A stretch of DNA of 64,000 bases from Casuarina equisetifolia (Eukaryota > Streptophyta > Magnoliopsida > Fagales > Casuarinaceae), in contig CM052357.1 of NCBI GenBank assembly GCA_028551475.1, positions 11,703,931 to 11,767,930 on the forward strand, written 5' to 3'. The first letter of the stretch is position 1; every line of letters begins with the position of its first letter. A program made the translations under genes and the position numbers. Below are positions 61,067 to 64,000 of this stretch, one piece after another. The notes beneath the pieces were generated by a model, which saw only the letters and a program-made list of their open reading frames with translations, was not told the DNA's origin and made no database searches.

Positions 61067-62479
61067 TTACCTAGTGATATGAGCAATGAAAGAATTCAAC
61101 TCCATGCACGAAATTCCCCCTTTGTCCCAGGAGCGCCTGACATCATAGCCCAAATCCGCTGCCCTTTTCCTTATCAGATCCCCTTCTTTGGATGCCATCA
61201 ACAATTTCAAAACCTTTGCAACTGTGCTTGACCTCACTATCTGATCGCGGCGGGACCAATCCTTCAACACAATACCAACTTTAAGCACTTCTGTTATCAA
61301 GACCGTATTCCTCGGCTGGTCCGACGCCATTGGCCACGCTGCTATCGGCACCCCCATCGTGATACTCTCCAGGCAAGAATTCCATCCACAATGACTTACA
61401 AACCCGCCAGTTGAGGGGTGGCTTAGAATTTCCAGTTGAGGGGCCCAGTCTCTCACCACGATTCCCCTATCTTTAGTTCTCTCTTCAAAGCCTCCGGGGA
61501 GCGCAGCTTTTCGGGCTTTTCCAGTGAAAACATCTCCTCTATCAGCATCCCGCAACACCCAGATGAACTTCTGCTCACTTTGCTCCAACCCAGTTGCTAG
61601 CTCCTTTACTTGCTCATCTTCCATAGCGGTTGTTGTTCCAAAGGAGACATAGATTACCGAATTTGGGGCCTGTTTACCCAGCCACTCCAACAACTTGTGC
61701 TGCTCATCAGAACTCTTCTTCTTGGGTATACTAACGGGGTTGAATGGCCCAATAGCCCAATATTTCTTGTCTGTTTCTCTCTTTTCTAGTAAATCTATGT
61801 AGGTTCCTTCGAGGACCCTGCATGTGTTGAGGAGGCTCCCAGAGCTGAACTTTTGGAAGTCAAATTGGAAAGCAATAAAGGCCAAGAACTCGTTCGTGAA
61901 GCAACTTTCAAGAGATGGAAGGTCATTTGGGATCTTGCTATTGATTTCTAGAGGTTTCTCCGTTGCTTCCCACGAATACAAGAAACATGCAAAAGCCGAT
62001 ACGCTGCGGAAAGTGTATGACTCAGCGTTTGGGATAGTAACCACGTCCTGCACCACATATGCCATCAACGAGTCGTTGATGATAATGACTTTTCTGGCTC
62101 TGGATGAAAGTTCACGTAGAAGTGCCGCAACAGGCTCACGTAGATGCAAGGAAGCATCGAACAACGGTTGCAGATGTGAAGGAAACTTGGTTGGTCCGTT
62201 GGGGTTTGGAGGAGGGGAAAGGAAAGGTGGAATTTCGAGGTCATGGAAATGGATGTTTGACACTGAGCTTGGCTCCCAACCTTGGAGGCGAAGCACGGCT
62301 TGGCGGTTGTGGATGGCAGAGCTGGCATAATGGACCGGGATATTGTAGGCCATGATCAGACGCGAAAGCTGGAGGAGCTGGTTGAGATGGCCTTGTGCTG
62401 GAAAGGGCATCATGAGCACCAAGACCTCGGTTTTGTTCAGATCATTTAGGCCATCGTTTTGTTGGTGTGTATAAGCCAT
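61067..62479 (-). CDS. Zeatin O-glucosyltransferase-like UDP-glycosyltransferase
   Basis: Intronless family-1 glycosyltransferase (UGT93/ZOG type), 470 residues, expected to act in the cytosol and move a sugar from a UDP-sugar to a hydroxyl group, by family a cytokinin such as zeatin. N-terminal acceptor domain: 'MMPFPAQGHLNQLLQLSRLI' with the catalytic His at residue 31, 'YASSAIHNRQAVLRLQGW', 'SNIHFHDLEIPPFLSPPPNP' and Asp 136 in 'IINDSLMAYVVQDV', all close to zeatin O-glucosyltransferases. The C-terminal PSPG box spans residues 345-388, from WAPQLEI to ASDQ. It has Trp at box position 22 and Gln as its last residue, the usual sign of UDP-glucose preference. Start: ATG at 62479 fits the family N terminus; an in-frame ATG at 62506 is also possible, but the frame upstream has no other ATG. 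Substrate is inferred from similarity only; other UGT93 members use different hydroxylated acceptors. Confidence 0.9.
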   Translation of the reverse strand: MAYTHQQNDGLNDLNKTEVLVLMMPFPAQGHLNQLLQLSRLIMAYNIPVHYASSAIHNRQAVLRLQGWEPSSVSNIHFHDLEIPPFLSPPPNPNGPTKFPSHLQPLFDASLHLREPVAALLRELSSRARKVIIINDSLMAYVVQDVVTIPNAESYTFRSVSAFACFLYSWEATEKPLEINSKIPNDLPSLESCFTNEFLAFIAFQFDFQKFSSGSLLNTCRVLEGTYIDLLEKRETDKKYWAIGPFNPVSIPKKKSSDEQHKLLEWLGKQAPNSVIYVSFGTTTAMEDEQVKELATGLEQSEQKFIWVLRDADRGDVFTGKARKAALPGGFEERTKDRGIVVRDWAPQLEILSHPSTGGFVSHCGWNSCLESITMGVPIAAWPMASDQPRNTVLITEVLKVGIVLKDWSRRDQIVRSSTVAKVLKLLMASKEGDLIRKRAADLGYDVRRSWDKGGISCMELNSFIAHITR

Positions 62480-62545
62480 TGATGAAACTTGGAAAAGGTT
62501 TACCATGTGTTTTGGGGATTGGATACCCTTTTGTTGCGAATTGGG

Positions 62546-62553
62546 CTTTATAA
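62546..62553 (-). promoter_or_regulatory. Putative TATA box of the UGT gene
   Basis: Minus strand TTATAAAG, 67 bp upstream of the ATG at 62479. A start of transcription 25-35 bp downstream (about 62515-62525) gives a leader of about 40 bases for that ATG, but only about 10-20 for the one at 62506. Confidence 0.45.
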
Positions 62554-62557
62554 GCAA

Positions 62558-64000
62558 AAGACGGATGGTACTGTAGGATATTACACGACAATGACGATAA
62601 ATTGCAATTTGTCGTTAACTTTAGCTTCAACCGTTATTCGCTAATTACGATGTCACATCCTTGGTTTTGATAAAGGCAAAACACTATAGTGACTCACAAA
62701 GTAACATATATGATTTACAAGGCCAAATTGAGTTATGCGTTTCGAGTCATAGTTTCAAGTAGTGGAACTTTGATGATCCCAAAGAATAGCTAGAATAAAA
62801 ATTAGAGAAGAGAACGTTATATCGTAATACTAACTTTGAGTCACATAAAAAGTACTTGAATCTAATCTCAATATATTTTGAAACAAAGTTTTAACTGATA
62901 ATGGTGGTGGTATTTTTTTTTTTTGCCTTTTTCCCCTCTAACAATAAGGGTGGCAGTAGTAATAAGAATGACAATACCGGTTATTCACTCGTAGAAATTA
63001 GATAGGGTTTTCATTGAGGTGGTCCTATCTCTTTGTCATCACCACTTGTCTTAGCATTGTTTGTGAAGGCCTACAAAGGTGGTCCTGCCTTCCTGATAAG
63101 AGGGTCAAATGAGAAATATTAGCGTAGACAAGGAGTTTTTATTTAAGGGTCAATTATGGATAGCTGCAATTATCTTTACTGCCCTTCCTTTTGTTTATTC
63201 CCGTTCTCTCGACTTCTTTGTGGTTGATAAACTAAAATCTCTACACGTATGATCCTTATCTGAACCTAGTGGGCATTCTTTCCAGCCTTTTTCGAAAAAG
63301 GGGGTGGTTTGGTTTGAACATATGATTTGAGGATCCCGGCTACACCATATTAAATGACAAGAACTATCATTTTTTAAGCCTGGTTAGAAGTTCCAACTCT
63401 ATCTCTTTGCATTTTGTCTTTTTTGAACTTCGGCCGAAATCTTGCTGATCTCCTGAGCACCTGGGCCAGTGAGGTTTGAAAAGAGTTTCCATTTCCACGT
63501 AATTGTAAAGTTCTTGATTGCCACTGTGTTACGTGCTCGAGTCGGTCAGCACGTAACTGAACGCCTAAGTTGCAATATTGGACAAGAATACAATAATGAC
63601 TTGGTTGTATGCCTTTTACTTATGATGTTAGAATAGAAAGCACTAAATCTTATTGGAGAGAGACTTTACCTTACAACTCACAGGAACTGAATAATTTTAT
63701 TAATCAAGATAATCCTTTGTCTTCAAGGCTTTCGACTTTTAGAGCAAAACAATCATAGAAATTCAAAACAAATGGAATTTCAAAAAAGATGTTAGCCACA
63801 AAGGCTATTATTCAAACTCAACTTAATGGCTACAATTTTATTGTTCCTCGCTCCCTCCATAAGAAGGCACTTCGGTTGCTTTCAGATTCTCTAACGACCT
63901 TTAACGCATTATTTTTCGGGCTTAGTTATATGTAATTACTTTTTTGTGGGCCAAACGAGAAATAGTTGCTTAGACAACTAGTTTTTAGTTAAGGCTCAAT
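62558..64000. other. UGT upstream flank, no gene recognised
   Basis: No open frame or repeat recognised apart from the inverted repeat at 63528-63557 and a T-run near 62918-62930. Confidence 0.45.
63528..63557. repeat. Perfect 10 bp inverted repeat
   Basis: GTTACGTGCT and AGCACGTAAC are perfect reverse complements separated by 10 bases. Each arm contains ACGTG, the core of plant ABRE/G-box-type bZIP sites. It lies about 1 kb upstream of the UGT start; a regulatory role is inference. Confidence 0.6.

Noticed and set aside
61824..62330. 168-codon open frame on the plus strand
   Set aside because: Antisense shadow of the UGT gene, whose minus frame carries all family motifs.
62480..62557. N-terminal extension of the UGT to 62557
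   Set aside because: The frame does not begin with ATG there (TTG), and it would overlap the putative TATA box; the family N terminus starts at the ATG at 62479.
1..64000. CRISPR arrays, operons or phage-like systems
   Set aside because: Sequence is plant nuclear DNA; the repeats seen are tandem, microsatellite or transposon derived and no such genes are present.

Overview
The window is nuclear DNA from a flowering plant, probably dicot-like; the species cannot be fixed from sequence alone. Evidence: genes with many GT-AG introns, AT-rich introns and spacers, plant-type genes (GDSL esterase/lipase, NUP93, tRNA-splicing endonuclease subunit SEN54, a zeatin O-glucosyltransferase-like UGT), and abundant degenerate Ty1/copia, L1-like LINE, SINE-like and solo-LTR sequence. 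There is no bacterial or CRISPR content.

Layout. 1-710: degenerate tandem repeat. 787-12215: three tandem GDSL esterase/lipase copies, all broken: A (787-2022, only the last two exons in the window), B (4745-7818, all five exons, one nonsense codon) and C (9380-12215, several lesions, a solo LTR in intron 1 and a tRNA-derived SINE-like insert in exon 4). 13730-24363: a 15-exon NUP93 nucleoporin gene with a one-base frame problem in exon 4. 26150-30296: SEN54, four coding exons with a probable leader intron. 30400-54614: a transposon landscape. It holds a dead copia pol on the minus strand (33075-34937), an unidentified 150-codon open frame (35009-35461), a 1.6 kb LTR (36512-38093), a copia LTR/PBS/gag fragment (about 38100-39200), a roughly 8 kb dead LINE (about 40740-48872) carrying two solo LTRs, a second LINE scrap (49887-50105) and a 2.2 kb non-autonomous copia-like element with both LTRs (52397-54614). 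54615-61066: no gene recognised. 61067-62479: intact intronless UGT on the minus strand. 62558-64000: nothing recognised apart from a perfect inverted repeat.

The genes do not form a pathway. Only SEN54 and the UGT look intact as read. NUP93 is complete apart from one exon. The GDSL cluster looks like a recent tandem expansion, since introns as well as exons are shared, that then decayed independently in each copy. The clearest history is in the transposons: target-site duplications allow the order of nested insertions to be read directly. I found no convincing undescribed biological system. The most useful items to check are the NUP93 exon 4 frame, the orphan ORF at 35 kb, and the non-autonomous LTR element whose LTR also occurs as a solo LTR inside GDSL copy C.
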